Source of the DNA: DATFDN01 sp963762525
GTDB lineage: Bacteria > Pseudomonadota > Alphaproteobacteria > Acetobacterales > Acetobacteraceae
Reading direction: 5' to 3'
DNA: 64,000 bases
NCBI GenBank assembly: GCA_963762525.1
Contig: CAVXKT010000003.1
Coordinates: 1-64,000, forward strand
The notes beneath the pieces were generated by a model. The model was not told the origin of the DNA, searched no databases, and saw nothing but the letters and a program-made list of their open reading frames with translations. Shown piece by piece: positions 49,078 to 59,033 of this stretch. The translations under genes were made by a program, and so were the position numbers. The first letter of the stretch is position 1, and the number at the start of each line of letters is the position of its first letter.

Positions 49078-49944
49078 TCACGGCGACGCTCGCGCGCCTT
49101 GCTCGGGAAGTCCAGAGCCGGATTTCGCCAAGTCATCGAACGCCTTCAGCCGCGCGACCAGGGCCGCCATCTCGTGCAGCGGGATCATGTTCGGGCCGTC
49201 CGATGGCGCGTGGTCGGGGTCGGGGTGGCACTCGATGAACACCGCTGCGCAGCCCACCGCCAGCGCCGCCCGGGCGAGAACCGGAGCAAAGCGGCGCTCG
49301 CCGCCCGAGGCGCCACCCGGACCGCCCGGCTGTTGCACCGAATGGGTGGCGTCGAACACCACCGGATAGCCCGACTCGGCCATGATCGGCAGCGACCGAA
49401 AGTCCGTCACCAGCGTGTTATAGCCGAAGCTCGCGCCGCGTTCGCAGAGCAGGATGTCGTGGTTTCCGGTGGACGCGATCTTGGCGGCGACGTTGGCCAT
49501 GTCGCGGGGCGCCAGGAATTGGCCCTTCTTCACGTTGATCGGCCGTCCGGTCTCGCCGGCGGCGAGTAGCAGATCGGTCTGTCGGCAGAGGAAGGCCGGG
49601 ATCTGCAGCACGTCCACCGCGGCCGCGGCCGGCGCGCACTGGTCCGGCAGATGCACGTCCGTCAGAACGGGAAGCCCGGTCGCTTCGCGAATCTCGGCCA
49701 GGATCGCCAGCCCTTCCAGCATGCCGACGCCGCGCGCGGCGGCGACGCTGGTCCGGTTCGCCTTGTCGAAGCTCGATTTGTAGATCAATCCGACGCCTGC
49801 GGCGGCGGCGATCTCGCGCAGCGCGTGCGCCACCTCCAGCGCATGCGCGCGCGATTCGATCTGGCACGGCCCGGCGATCAGCGTGAACGGGCGGTCGTTG
49901 GCGAGGACGAGATCGCCGACGTGAACGGTGCGGGGGGCATCCAT
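49078..49944 (-). CDS. kdsA: 3-deoxy-8-phosphooctulonate synthase (KDO 8-phosphate synthase)
   Basis: KdsA condenses arabinose 5-phosphate with phosphoenolpyruvate to KDO 8-phosphate for lipopolysaccharide. The intact 288-residue sequence has FTLIAGPCQIESRAHALEVA, LIYKSSFDKANRTSVAAARG, GLPVLTDVHLPDQC, RPINVKKGQFLAPRDMANVA, CERGASFGYNTLVTDFRSL and FDATHSVQQPGG. Cysteine in GPCQIES, where the E. coli enzyme has asparagine, marks the metal-dependent class. It is first of a four-gene minus-strand run; SgcJ-like follows after 16 bases. Confidence 0.96.
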   Translation of the reverse strand: MDAPRTVHVGDLVLANDRPFTLIAGPCQIESRAHALEVAHALREIAAAAGVGLIYKSSFDKANRTSVAAARGVGMLEGLAILAEIREATGLPVLTDVHLPDQCAPAAAAVDVLQIPAFLCRQTDLLLAAGETGRPINVKKGQFLAPRDMANVAAKIASTGNHDILLCERGASFGYNTLVTDFRSLPIMAESGYPVVFDATHSVQQPGGPGGASGGERRFAPVLARAALAVGCAAVFIECHPDPDHAPSDGPNMIPLHEMAALVARLKAFDDLAKSGSGLPEQGARASP

Positions 49945-50141
49945 AGTGCAGGTCTAACCGCTCGATGGAGATCCGGCTACGGCAGTTTCGCCCGCCTACT
50001 TCCCGGCGACCGCGACCAGGTCCGCGAGGGCGGATCGCGGTTTCGTGGCATTTCCTCCCGGTGATGCGTGGACCGGGGCGGGGTCGGCCGGCAGTCGAAT
50101 AGCGAAACCGTGCGTTAACTCGGGCGCGATATGAGATTGCA

Positions 50142-50470
50142 ATGACCGTGGCGTTCGATAAGCTCGCTTTCGTCCGCCGGCTGGAGAGCGAGGGGCAGTT
50201 CCCGCGCAGCCAGGCCGAGGCGCTGAGCGAGGCATTGCATCAGGCCGTGAGCGAAACCGTCGCCACCAAGGCAGATTTGGCTACACTCGGACACGAGGTC
50301 GCCGAGCACCGGTTACAGGTCAGTCACGAGATCGGCGAGGTCCGACTACGGATCAGTCTGAATTCCGGGAGATTCGCTCGGAACTGAAGCTCTGGACCGG
50401 CAGCCTGGCCGCCGGGCTGTTCGCCGCCCTCAGCGGGGTGGCGGCGGCGATGCGGTTCCTCGGGCACTGA
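50142..50470 (+). CDS. Small coiled-coil, C-terminal membrane-anchored protein (CCDC90-like), frameshifted
   Basis: The first frame gives TVAFDKLAFVRRLESEGQFP, SQAEALSEALHQAVSETVAT, KADLATLGHEVAEHRLQVS, a helical N-terminal domain and coiled coil typical of CCDC90/DUF1640-like bacterial proteins. After about 50365 the frame shifts and continues EIRSELKLWTGSLAAGLFAA, LSGVAAAMRFLGH to the TGA at 50468-50470, a single transmembrane helix. About 108 residues in all. The function in bacteria is unknown. It stands alone between kdsA and the second polysaccharide block. Confidence 0.65.
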
Positions 50471-50537
50471 CTCCGGGGCGCTAGGTGTTTGATCCCAGGG
50501 GTCATTGGGCTGCTTGCGTATTCGGACCGTTCCTCGA

Positions 50538-51509
50538 TTAAATCCTCGGGTCGGCATTCACGGTCGCATAGTCGGCTGTTGGAAAGGATCGGCGCCTGCC
50601 GTTCTCTGCCACCTCTTCATAAAGCAACTCGCGGATGAGTCGACCGGCAAGTCGGCGATAAACTCCGCCCGCAAACCGATAGCTTCCGATGAAGTGGACA
50701 AGCTCGGCTTCCACCGGAAGCGGATGCGCCTCATGGGTGCTATAAACGGGAGGCCGGAGCACAATCAGGTCCGGTGAATTGGCGGTCAGCACATTCACTG
50801 TCACCTGCTCGGTTCCCCACTCGCACCAACGCGCTCCCATCAATTCGGTCATTCGGCGGGAGAAGGCTCCGATGAGTGCCCTTCGCTCGAGAGGCGGCAG
50901 ACCAGTGAAGCCCGCGCAGCCGCGAATGTAATGCGTCGCGAATTCTGGGCCGACAAAATCAAGCCGGCTTTCCGCCGCATGTTGCAAGAGGCTCGACTGG
51001 TGGCGGCGGGCATTGGCGGCTGCTTCCGAGGTCGGGACCACGCGCGCGTCGGGCTCCGACGTAAGGGTGAACGCGAGGCCGCGTTCAATGCTTTCAACCA
51101 CCGTCCGAACCGGACCGAAAGTCAAAACGTCTGCGTCGAGCTGAACGACGTATTCACCTTCTCCGATCGCTGCCATCCTCAGCAATCGCTCCCAAGCTCC
51201 GCCCTTTGGGGTCGATGTGGAGGACACATTGGAAATGTGAGTGACCACAATCCCCGGGATATGGTGACGCAATAGCGCGCGGTGCTCCTCCGTGAGCGAG
51301 CCGTCATCGAGAATTTCAAAGCGACACAGCCCCGTATGCTGCGCAAATGACTTCGCGGCGAGTAGATATATCAGGAAATCGCGCCGGCAGACCTGGCTGA
51401 AAACAACCGCATCCTCACGGCCGCGGGTAATCGGCGGCGTCCTCAATATATCGGCAGCATCGAAACGAAATCGGCGCTCCGCGATTTCGCGGCGAAGGCG
51501 ACCAATCAT
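50538..51509 (-). CDS. GT-A-type glycosyltransferase-like protein
   Basis: An intact 323-residue protein of lower GC bias. FSQVCRRDFLIYLLAAKSFA and CRFEILDDGSLTEEHRALLR resemble the start of nucleotide-diphospho-sugar transferases, and EGEYVVQLDADVLTFGPVRT holds a DAD metal-binding motif of the DxD type. Later FATHYIRGCAGFTGLPPLER and CEWGTEQVTVNVLTANSPD could form the acceptor site. I do not recognise a specific family. It is the last gene of the minus-strand polysaccharide block, 20 bases after the flippase. Confidence 0.68.
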   Translation of the reverse strand: MIGRLRREIAERRFRFDAADILRTPPITRGREDAVVFSQVCRRDFLIYLLAAKSFAQHTGLCRFEILDDGSLTEEHRALLRHHIPGIVVTHISNVSSTSTPKGGAWERLLRMAAIGEGEYVVQLDADVLTFGPVRTVVESIERGLAFTLTSEPDARVVPTSEAAANARRHQSSLLQHAAESRLDFVGPEFATHYIRGCAGFTGLPPLERRALIGAFSRRMTELMGARWCEWGTEQVTVNVLTANSPDLIVLRPPVYSTHEAHPLPVEAELVHFIGSYRFAGGVYRRLAGRLIRELLYEEVAENGRRRSFPTADYATVNADPRI

Positions 51510-51528
51510 GAACGTCTCCGGGAAAAGC

Positions 51529-53067
51529 TCATGCCGGCACGTGACGGCGCCGGCGCAGTGAGAGCTGCGATGCCTTGCGGGCCATATTCATGATCGTGGT
51601 CTCGGCGCCCGCAGGCGCTCCGGTCGCGATCCAGACCGAGAATTGCACCCCGAAGTGCACCGCCGCCCCGAGCACGCAGAGACCCGAGAGCCGCAGCAGG
51701 CCGGCGGCCTCACCCGAGGGCATCGCCCAGTGCGCGGCGCAGAACGAGACCACGGCCGCCATCGCGCAGGTTCCGGCGACGGTACGCCAGACCGTATGCG
51801 CCACTTGTCGCGATGTCAGGTCGATCAACGGCGCGGCCCGCCACAACCACAAAATCAGATTGAGGACCGCAGTCACCATCATGGCGAACACCGCGCCCTC
51901 CACGCCATAGAAATAGGCGCCGGCAATCATCCCGGGAACGCGAAACGCCAACACCACGGAGAAGATGTGTACGAAGCTCCTCTCTCGATGCAGCACGAAG
52001 AACAGCGGCGTGCAGAAGTGCGCCACGCTGTCGAACAGCGCATAGAAGGCGCAGAGAGCGACCACATCGGCGGCGGCTGCCCACTGCGGACCGAGGAGCA
52101 GATGGGTCATGGGCCAAGCGAGCAGCGCGATCCCGACCGACGCGGGCGTGACGAGCAGGAAGACGAGCGCGAACCCGTCAAGGAAATGCCGGCGCAGCAG
52201 TGCGCGGTCGCCGGCGATGCGCGCATAACCGGCATAGATCGGCTGTCGGGCGGGTGCTGCGATCTCGGTGACCGGGAGAGCGGCGATCTGATAGGCGACC
52301 TGATAGAACCCGATCGCCACGGCGCCATTCATGCGCCCGATCGTGAACACGGTCGAGTAGCTGTCGAGCAGGTTCTGGATGTTGATGACCAGCATCCATT
52401 TCGAGAAGTTGAGCAATTCGCGCCATGCCGACAACGCGAAGCGGGGCCGGTAACGCGAGACGATGTAGCTGAGCACCAGTGCGGCCATCCGTTCCCCGAC
52501 GAGGCCGAGGATCAGCGCCCAATAACTCCGCGCCAGGACGGCGATCGCGATGCAGGCGGCCGTGCCCAACAGCTTGCTGATGACGCCGCACCAGAACAGC
52601 CGGCCGTAGCGGAGATCACGTTGCAGATCCACCATGCCCGGATTCTCGAAGCTTTGCAGGATAGCCAGCGCAACGACGACGTAGGAAAGCGTTTGCACTC
52701 GCGGGTCATGGATGAAGGCCGCCAGCAGCGGCGCGGATCCGGCGAACAGCACAGCGCAAACCAGTGCCCGCAGGATGCCGAGGGTCCAGGCGGTGTCGTA
52801 GTGCGCACGCTGCGGGTTTTTGAGGCGGATCAACGCTACGCCGGACGATAGATCGCTGAGCTGATTGAGCAGCGAGAACGCCAAGGTGGCGAAGCCGACG
52901 ATGCCGAAATCACCCGGCGTCAGAAAGCGAACCAGAATTAGAGTGTTCACCAGCCCGATGCCGCGAAAAGCGATGCGCATCGCCACCATGAAAGCGGCCC
53001 CGATCGCCACCCGTCGGCCGAGGCCATGCGTTGGGGCCACAGCAACCTCGGAAGGTAAGGTGCTCAT
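51529..53067 (-). CDS. Polysaccharide flippase, Wzx/MOP superfamily
   Basis: An intact 512-residue integral membrane protein. About 12-14 hydrophobic segments are visible; the N-terminal FRGIGLVNTLILVRFLTPGD and FGIVGFATLAFSLLNQLSDL are typical of the lipopolysaccharide-translocase (MOP/PST) group, as is MNGAVAIGFYQVAYQIAALP. It would flip undecaprenyl-linked repeat units across the inner membrane. The ATG at 53067 overlaps the TGA of the acyltransferase gene (ATGA), so MSTLPS is the start rather than the longer MALLHQ frame. Confidence 0.88.
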   Translation of the reverse strand: MSTLPSEVAVAPTHGLGRRVAIGAAFMVAMRIAFRGIGLVNTLILVRFLTPGDFGIVGFATLAFSLLNQLSDLSSGVALIRLKNPQRAHYDTAWTLGILRALVCAVLFAGSAPLLAAFIHDPRVQTLSYVVVALAILQSFENPGMVDLQRDLRYGRLFWCGVISKLLGTAACIAIAVLARSYWALILGLVGERMAALVLSYIVSRYRPRFALSAWRELLNFSKWMLVINIQNLLDSYSTVFTIGRMNGAVAIGFYQVAYQIAALPVTEIAAPARQPIYAGYARIAGDRALLRRHFLDGFALVFLLVTPASVGIALLAWPMTHLLLGPQWAAAADVVALCAFYALFDSVAHFCTPLFFVLHRERSFVHIFSVVLAFRVPGMIAGAYFYGVEGAVFAMMVTAVLNLILWLWRAAPLIDLTSRQVAHTVWRTVAGTCAMAAVVSFCAAHWAMPSGEAAGLLRLSGLCVLGAAVHFGVQFSVWIATGAPAGAETTIMNMARKASQLSLRRRRHVPA

Positions 53068-54363
53068 TCCCGGTTGATGCAGAAGCGCCAAACCGCTTCT
53101 GCCTTTAGCACGCGAGTAATTCTGCTGATCAGATCGAGGCCGCCACGGCGGCCGATCAGCGCCGAACTCTTCCGATCGATGACTAGACCGCCAAGCCGAA
53201 TCGCTGGCAGCTCAATCAGACGATAGGTCGCCTGGGCCGCCAGCGCGGTCAGGCATAGGACGAGCACGAACAGCATTCCGCTGATTGCCGCAGCACCCAT
53301 GCCCCTGGGAGTGGATAACGCCCCCGGCAACATGCGTTTGATCGTCTCGAGCACTGCGAAATGCAACAAATAAGCGCTGAAGCTCGCCTGTCCCAGTCGA
53401 ACAATCGCGCCATTGACGAGAAGTGGCATAGGTCGGAGGGCCAGAGCTACCGTGAACACGCCGAAAGCGGCCGCGGCGATCACGTGCGAGGCCAGGAAAT
53501 CTGATTCCGGCCCGGGGAGACGTGGAATAGGCATTAGGGCGAGCGAGGCAAACACAGTTGCGCTTGCACCCAGCAAAAATCCGGAGCAGCGGGTCAGTCG
53601 CGCTCCAAGATTTTGCCAGCGACCGCCCGGTGAAAGCCCGACGATGCTCTCGTAGGCGACCAGCCCGCACAGGAACACCGGGAGCTGGTTTGGCAACCAA
53701 TAGTAAAGGAACTGGGCGGTTGCACCGGCTCCATACAGCGGCAAATAGGCAGCCGATCCCGCCATGTTCGCAAACCACGCCAGCGGTAGGCTTGCCGCCA
53801 TGGCGGAAACAGCGCTCCATGGTCCGCGCAGCGTGACCATCAGCAGCGGAAAGAGCGCGTAGAATGCGAACTCGGCTTCGATGCTCCATCCCCCCGGAAC
53901 CCCGACCCAAACTCCGGGCACGGTCGGCATCTGCGCCGGGCTCCAACCACTGGTAAATGTCAGGAACGTAGAAATCCGAGTAGCGTCGATCGCATCGTGC
54001 GGGATAAGCCAGAGATAGATCAGGGCTGCGAGGAAATACGCCGGAGCAATGCGAAACAGACGGCGCAATGCAAAGTCACGCAACCCGGGCCGAGTTACGA
54101 GCTCGCGCCGACGCCATGAGCGGGCGAGGGTCAGGCAGCTAACGACAAAGAATAGCTGAACGCCGAAGAAACCGAGATTGCTAAATCGCTTGACCGTCCA
54201 GGGCAGCTCATACACTAGCGGAAAGGAGTGGCTCGCAATTACGAGCGTTACCGCATAACCGCGCAGCGCATCGATGAAGGAGAGTGAACCACCGTCGAGC
54301 GGTCGCGGGAGAGCAGTGGCAGAAGCGCGGAGACTCGAGAAGCGTGGTTTGTATCGGGCTCAT
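53064..54363 (-). CDS. Acyltransferase 3 family protein (OafA/YrhL type), one frameshift
   Basis: A polytopic inner-membrane acyltransferase that modifies surface sugars. After removal of one inserted base near the start it reads LSFIDALRGYAVTLVIASH, containing the RGxA motif and catalytic histidine of the family, then FSNLGFFGVQLFFVVSCLTL, GVPGGWSIEAEFAFYALFPL (conserved WSLxxE-like motif) and about ten hydrophobic helices. The true start is the ATG at 54363, which overlaps the TGA of the upstream GT2 gene (ATGA); a frame starting only at 54215 would miss the catalytic His. Corrected length is about 432 residues. Confidence 0.85.
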
Positions 54364-55365
54364 GCCGCCCGCCTGACCGATAGCTCAAGTGCGGCTCGCA
54401 AAAGAGCAGTATCATGCGGGCGGCCCGCTCCTGCTGCGATCGCTTCGTAGGTGCGCTCGCGCCGGGCCAACCTGTCGCTATCAATGCTATGAAGAATGTC
54501 GGCATCCAGAGCCAAGAACGATGAGCGACCAGTCAGATCGGGGTGCTCATGTACTTTGCTGACGAACTGCATCGATTTTCGTACTAACCGATATTGTACG
54601 TCGGGATATAGAGATGATACGACGCCATCCACGATGTTCTGCCTGGGAAGAGCAATCGCATCCCATCCGCACCGGCGTCCTTGCTGAAGCAACGACGGCA
54701 GTCTTCTTAGAGCACCTTGGGTGAGTCGCTCATCTGTGTCGAGGTGCAATACCCATGGCGACGAGGCGGCCAATTGCACCCTGTTGCGCTGCGCCGCGAA
54801 ATCGCCATTCAGGGGATGCGCGATGATTTGGACCGGAACCGCCACTACGCGTTGCAGCTCTTGGCTTGTCACCTGACCACATCTTACTGAGTCCAATACG
54901 ATTACAACCTCAGTGATATACGCCGCCAACTGCCGAGAAAGCGCCGTTACGGCTTTCCAATCGGCGGGGGTGGCGATCACCCCGAGCGTCAAGGGTATCG
55001 CCAGCGATGGTGCCGGCGCACCGAAGCACAGCCTCAACCTGCCGCCCACGTGACCAGCCGGTCGAGAGCCCGAAGAGCCTCGTTCCCAGCGATTCAACAG
55101 AGAGCTCCTCGAGAGCAGCGAGCACACGCACCGTACCGATATCAAAAAGATAGGGGACCGATTGGCAGAATCTCCCAGTCGCCCTGGTCAGCCAGTTTTT
55201 CCAGTTCGGGAAACGATGCCGTCCTTCCCCGATATGATAGTGAACAAACCTCGGCTGCGCTGTGGTGGGTGGCTTGAAGCAAAGGCCGCAAAGACGGCAT
55301 CTGATGAATGCGTCCGCCATGGCGATATGGCGCAGGCCGGCGCAGAGAGGACAACGAGCTAGCAT
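54360..55365 (-). CDS. Zinc-ribbon plus family 2 glycosyltransferase (one or more frameshifts)
   Basis: The N-terminus MLARCPLCAGLRHIAMADAF and IRCRLCGLCFKPP hold two CxxC pairs, a zinc-ribbon like that preceding some methyltransferases. A region LTRATGRFCQSVPYLFDIGT and LGTRLFGLSTGWSRGRQVEA follows, then, after a frame change near 55010, a GT2 core: IPLTLGVIATPADWKAVTAL, AYITEVVIVLDS, HPLNGDFAAQRNRVQLAASS and WVLHLDTDERLTQGALRRLP with a DTDE metal motif. The start overlaps the GT4 stop by seven bases; the stop overlaps the acyltransferase start. Whether ribbon and GT2 are one protein depends on the frameshift being an error. Confidence 0.7.
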
Positions 55366-56601
55366 CGGTCCTTCTCCCTAATCTCTGCGCCGGTGCAGAA
55401 GCGCAGGAATGCCTCCGCCTTGCGCGTCCAGTCGGCCTTGGCGGCCAGATCGAGACCGCCGCGGCGCAGGTGCTCGCGCAGCCCGGGATCGGCGCGCAGC
55501 GTTCGCATGGCGGCGGCGATGTCGTCGACCGAGTGGCCGTCCACGACCAGCCCGTTCACGCCATCGCGGACCGCGTCGGTGCTGCCGCCGTCGCGGCCGG
55601 CGATCACCGGCAGGCCGCAGGCATTGGCTTCCAGAAACACCAGGCCGAAGCCCTCGGTGTCGCCGTTGGCGAGCTCCCGGTTCGGCATCACGAACACGTC
55701 GCCGAGGCGGTAGAAATCGACCAGATCATCCTCGGCCACCTCGCCCGTGAAGGCGACGCGGTCGGTCATCCCGAGTTGAACCGCAAGCTGCTTGAGCGTC
55801 GCCTCATAAGGACCGGTGCCGACTACCAGAAACCGGTTGGCGAGGCCGTCGCGCGCGCATCCAATCAACGCGAATGCCCGCAGCGCGTGATCGACGCCCT
55901 TCTTTTCCAGCAGGCGGCAGACGGAGACGAAGACGAATGCATCCTCGAGCCGGTAGCGCGCCAGCAAGTCCGGCCGCTTCGGCCCCGGCGTGAAGCGCGT
56001 TGCGGCGACGCCATTGCCGATCAGCACCACCTTCCCGGCCGCCGTCGGCTCCAGCAGGCTCGAGCACGGCGGCGCGGGTGAACCTGCTGACGACGATGAT
56101 CCCGGTGGCGCGACGCAAGAGCTCGCGGCAGCGGCGTTTCCGGGGGTCATGCGGATCGAGGGTGGTGATCTCCTCGCCGTGAACGTAGACGATCACACGC
56201 AGACCCGGGACGCCGCTCAGCAGCCTGATCATCCAGCCGCTCGCGAGCAGCTCGCCCAGGCAGATCGCACCATAACGTTCGCGGCGCAAAAGCCGCAGGA
56301 TCGTGCCCATGGCCGCGAATCGGATGGAAATATCGCTCGCCATCCACTGAAGCTGGCGCCACGCCGAGCGCGGGCGCGGGTCGAGCAAGGTCCGCAACAG
56401 AGGCAGCCGGCGCACGCGGTAGGGGGCACGCCGGTCGTGCTCGCGCCAACCGATCAGGGGCAGGCCGTCGACATAGCTCACCCGCGGCGCCAGCACATCG
56501 ACGGCGCCAGCGGCAAGGCGCGGGATGTTATCGTACACCACGGCGGAGCCGCCGCGCACCGGCGGAAAATTGCTCACCACCAGCAGGACCTTGGGGCTCA
56601 T
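55359..56601 (-). CDS. GT4-type glycosyltransferase (frameshifted)
   Basis: A GT-B transferase of about 413 residues. It starts MSPKVLLVVSNFPPVRGGSA, the typical GT4 N-terminus, then GLRVIVYVHGEEITTLDPHD and ATGIIVVSRFTRAAVLE. After a frame change near 56060 it continues VVLIGNGVAATRFTPG, AFVFVSVCRLLEKKGVDHAL, LVVGTGPYEATLKQLA and TEGFGLVFLEANACGLPVIA with the EX7E glutamates. The ATG at 56601 overlaps a TGA (56598-56600) in the frame expected for the deacetylase. The stop overlaps the next gene by seven bases. Confidence 0.85.
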
Positions 56602-57626
56602 CCGCCGACCGGCCGCATCAGAGCCCGGCAGCTCGGCCAAGCTCACCAGCCGACAGCCGGCATCATCGGCGAGGAACGCCAGGATCGCCGAAAGCCGATC
56701 GTAAAGCCCGTGCAACTCCGCTTTCGAGCGCACATACGGATTGCGACCGATCGCGAGCGATGAGCTGTGCAAGCTGAGCGGAAGCACCGAACAGCCGCGC
56801 GCGAGCAGGTGGCGCACCAGCCGTCGCATCGCCGGAACGTCGTTGCCCTCGGGCGAGAGGGTTATGCGCGCGGCGGCGCCGCTGCGGGTGAGCAGGGGGG
56901 TCATCCGCAGCGCGCGCAGCGGCGGGTACGCAAGCGCCTGATGGGCCGCGCGGGCCAGCGCGCCGCCCCAACCGACGATGCTGCGGCACAGGGGAATTTC
57001 AAGCAGCCGCCGTCGCTCGCCGAACCAGAACGGCGCATAATCGAAGCTTCTGAAGTCGGGGCCGCCCTCGGTGGTGAACACGCTCCGCGGCGCGACCGAG
57101 GTATCGACGTCGAAGCCATGCGCCTCCAGCAACCCGGCGGTCGCCGGGCTCAGCCCGTAGCGGCCGGAGCGGAAGACCCGGGGCTCGAATCCGAAGCACT
57201 CGATAAATCGGTGCTTCAGCGTCAGCAGTTTGCGTTCCTCGATCGCCGGCGCGAGGTTGCCCGCGAAGGAACCGGCGATGCCGTCCGTCGCGTCGAACGG
57301 CGGCGTCATCCAGGTGTGGAGCTGCAACCCGAGCGCGCAATGCCCGCGATCGAAACGCCGCCGCAGTGCGCGGACCGCATCGACATCCTGCAGGACCGGC
57401 CAGGTCAGGAGATAGGCGGGACGAGCGCCGTAGGCGGTGGCGATCGATTGCAGATCGTCGATCCGTTGCATGCAGGCGGTGGAATAAGGCGGTGCCGGCC
57501 GCCGGCCGGGTCCAGTCGAAATCCTCCTCGGCGTCGATCACCAATGCGGCGAGCGGCTGGCCCGAAACCGAGCACGCGGGCAGCGGCTTCGAAAACAGCG
57601 GGGGGGCACCGAAACTTGGCCGGCAA
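56598..57626 (-). CDS. Polysaccharide deacetylase-like protein (frameshifted)
   Basis: About 342 residues of a NodB-fold (carbohydrate esterase 4-like) protein. AALVIDAEEDFDWTRP contains the metal/catalytic acidic pair near the N-terminus; GHCALGLQLHTWMTPPF supplies the H-x-W motif and FEPRVFRSGRYGLSPATAGL the RSGRYG motif of the WalW-type group. The TTG at 57626 with GGAGG upstream is in frame with a TGA at 56598 that overlaps the GT4 ATG (ATGA). Three single-base insertions in between, one of them in a run of seven C, explain why the frame appears fused to GT4. The target is probably the locus glycan. Confidence 0.75.
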
Positions 57627-57687
57627 GCAATCGAGATTCCTCCAGCCGTACGGATGGCGTCGGGCCGAGGTGGTAGCGTCGAAGCTT

Positions 57688-58136
57688 TTAATTTTTGGCT
57701 AATGTCATGCCGGTAATGGGTGGCTCACGCGACAGCAGTCGCTCGATCGCGGCATCAAGCCTCCCCGCCACCGTCTCGCACTCCCACACCACCGCCACCT
57801 CCCAGCCGAGCGCCCGCAATTTTTGCTCGTTGCGCCGGTCGCGGGCGCGGTTCTCGGCCAGCTTAGCGTTCCAGAACGCGACATTGCTCGCCGGACGGCG
57901 GCGGCCGCGGTCGCAGGCCGAGGCAGCCGTGCCAAAAGCAGCCATGCACGAACACCGCCAGACGATGACGCGGCAGCACGATGTCGGGGCTTCCCGGCAA
58001 GTCGCGCCGGTGCAGGCGAAAGCGCAAGCCCCTGGCGTGCAAGCGCCTGGCGGACGCGCAGCTCCGGCCGCGTACCGGCCGAGCGCACCCGCGCCATCTG
58101 GCGCGAGCGTGCCTCGGGGCTCAGTCGGTCGGCCAT
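57688..58136 (-). CDS. vsr: Very short patch repair endonuclease Vsr (frameshifted)
   Basis: Vsr nicks T:G mismatches left by deamination of 5-methylcytosine. The start DRLSPEARSRQMARVRSAGT, PELRVRQAL and, after one inserted base, RFRLHRRDLPGSPDIVLPRH, LAVFVHGCFWHGC (metal-binding and catalytic region, with the FVHGCFWH motif) and, after another, KLAENRARDRRNEQKLRALG, WEVAVVWECETVAGRL match the family. Removing two inserted bases leaves 149 codons, as expected. No dcm-type methyltransferase is near. It follows mtnP by eight bases on the same strand. Confidence 0.87.
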
Positions 58137-58144
58137 GCCGAAGC

Positions 58145-59025
58145 TTAGCGGAGCACCCGCCCCGCCACCGCGTCCAGCTTCGCGATCAGCGCCGGATCGC
58201 GCATGTGCGCCGCGGTGATCACCGCGTTGTCGAGCGCGCGGTCGCAGCCGCACGGACACAGGCCGCGCGGGGCGCCGAGCCCGGGCACCACGGTGCCGAC
58301 CAGTGCGCGCGCGCGCGTCGGCGTTCTCCAGCAGTACCCTCACCACCGCCTCGACGGTGACGTGGTCGTGGTCGGGATGCCAGCAGTCGAAATCCGTCAC
58401 CATGGCGACGGTGGCGTAGCAAAGCTCGGCCTCGCGGGCGAGCTTCGCCTCCGGCATGTTGGTCATGCCGATGACGCTGCAACCCCAACTTCGATAGAGC
58501 GCGCTCTCGGCGCGGGTGGAGAACTGCGGCCCTTCCATCACCAGGTAGGTCCCGCCGCGCGCGACCGGCAGGCCGAGGCCGCAGCGCTCCGGCCTCCAGC
58601 GCGTCGCCGAGACGGGCGCAGACCGGATGCGCCATCGAGACGTGCGCGACCACGCCCTCGCCGAAGAAGGATTTCTCGCGGGCGAAGCTGCGGTCGATGA
58701 ACTGATCGACGATGACGAAATGCCCCGGCGGCAGCTCGGCCTTCAGGCTGCCGACCGCGGACAGCGAGAGCACGTCGGTGACGCCGGCGCGCTTCAGCGC
58801 GTCGATATTGGCGCGGTAGTTGAGATGCGTGGGCGACAGCGGATGGCCGCGTCCGTGCCGCGGCAGAAAGACGCAGCGGACTGCCCCGAAGCGGCCGAAC
58901 AGCAGCGCGTCGGACGGCTCGCCCCAGGGCGTCGTCACATGCCGCCAGGTCTTGTCCTCCAGGCCCTCGATGTCATAGAGGCCGGAGCCGCCGATAATGC
59001 CGATCGTCGGCGTGGTCTCGGGCAC
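58145..59025 (-). CDS. mtnP: S-methyl-5'-thioadenosine phosphorylase (frameshifted)
   Basis: MtnP cleaves methylthioadenosine with phosphate to adenine and methylthioribose 1-phosphate. The GTG start gives PETTPTIGIIGGSGLYDIEG; FLPRHGRGHPLSPTHLNYRA (phosphate and base sites), GVTDVLSLSAVGSLKAELPP, then TYLVMEGPQFSTRAESALYR, WGCSVIGMTNMPEAKLAREA and VTDFDCWHPDHDHVTVEAVV are diagnostic. Two inserted bases, near 58580 and 58315, break the frame; corrected length is 292 residues. It follows petC by eight bases and may be transcribed from the pet promoter. It could feed the RuBisCO-like protein/cupin pair at 18-20 kb. Confidence 0.92.
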
Positions 59026-59033
59026 GCTGGCGC

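Noticed and set aside
56598..57471. Deacetylase-GT4 fusion protein
   Set aside because: The GT4 ATG sits in an ATGA overlap whose TGA is in frame with the deacetylase start; the apparent fusion needs the same insertion-type errors seen throughout.
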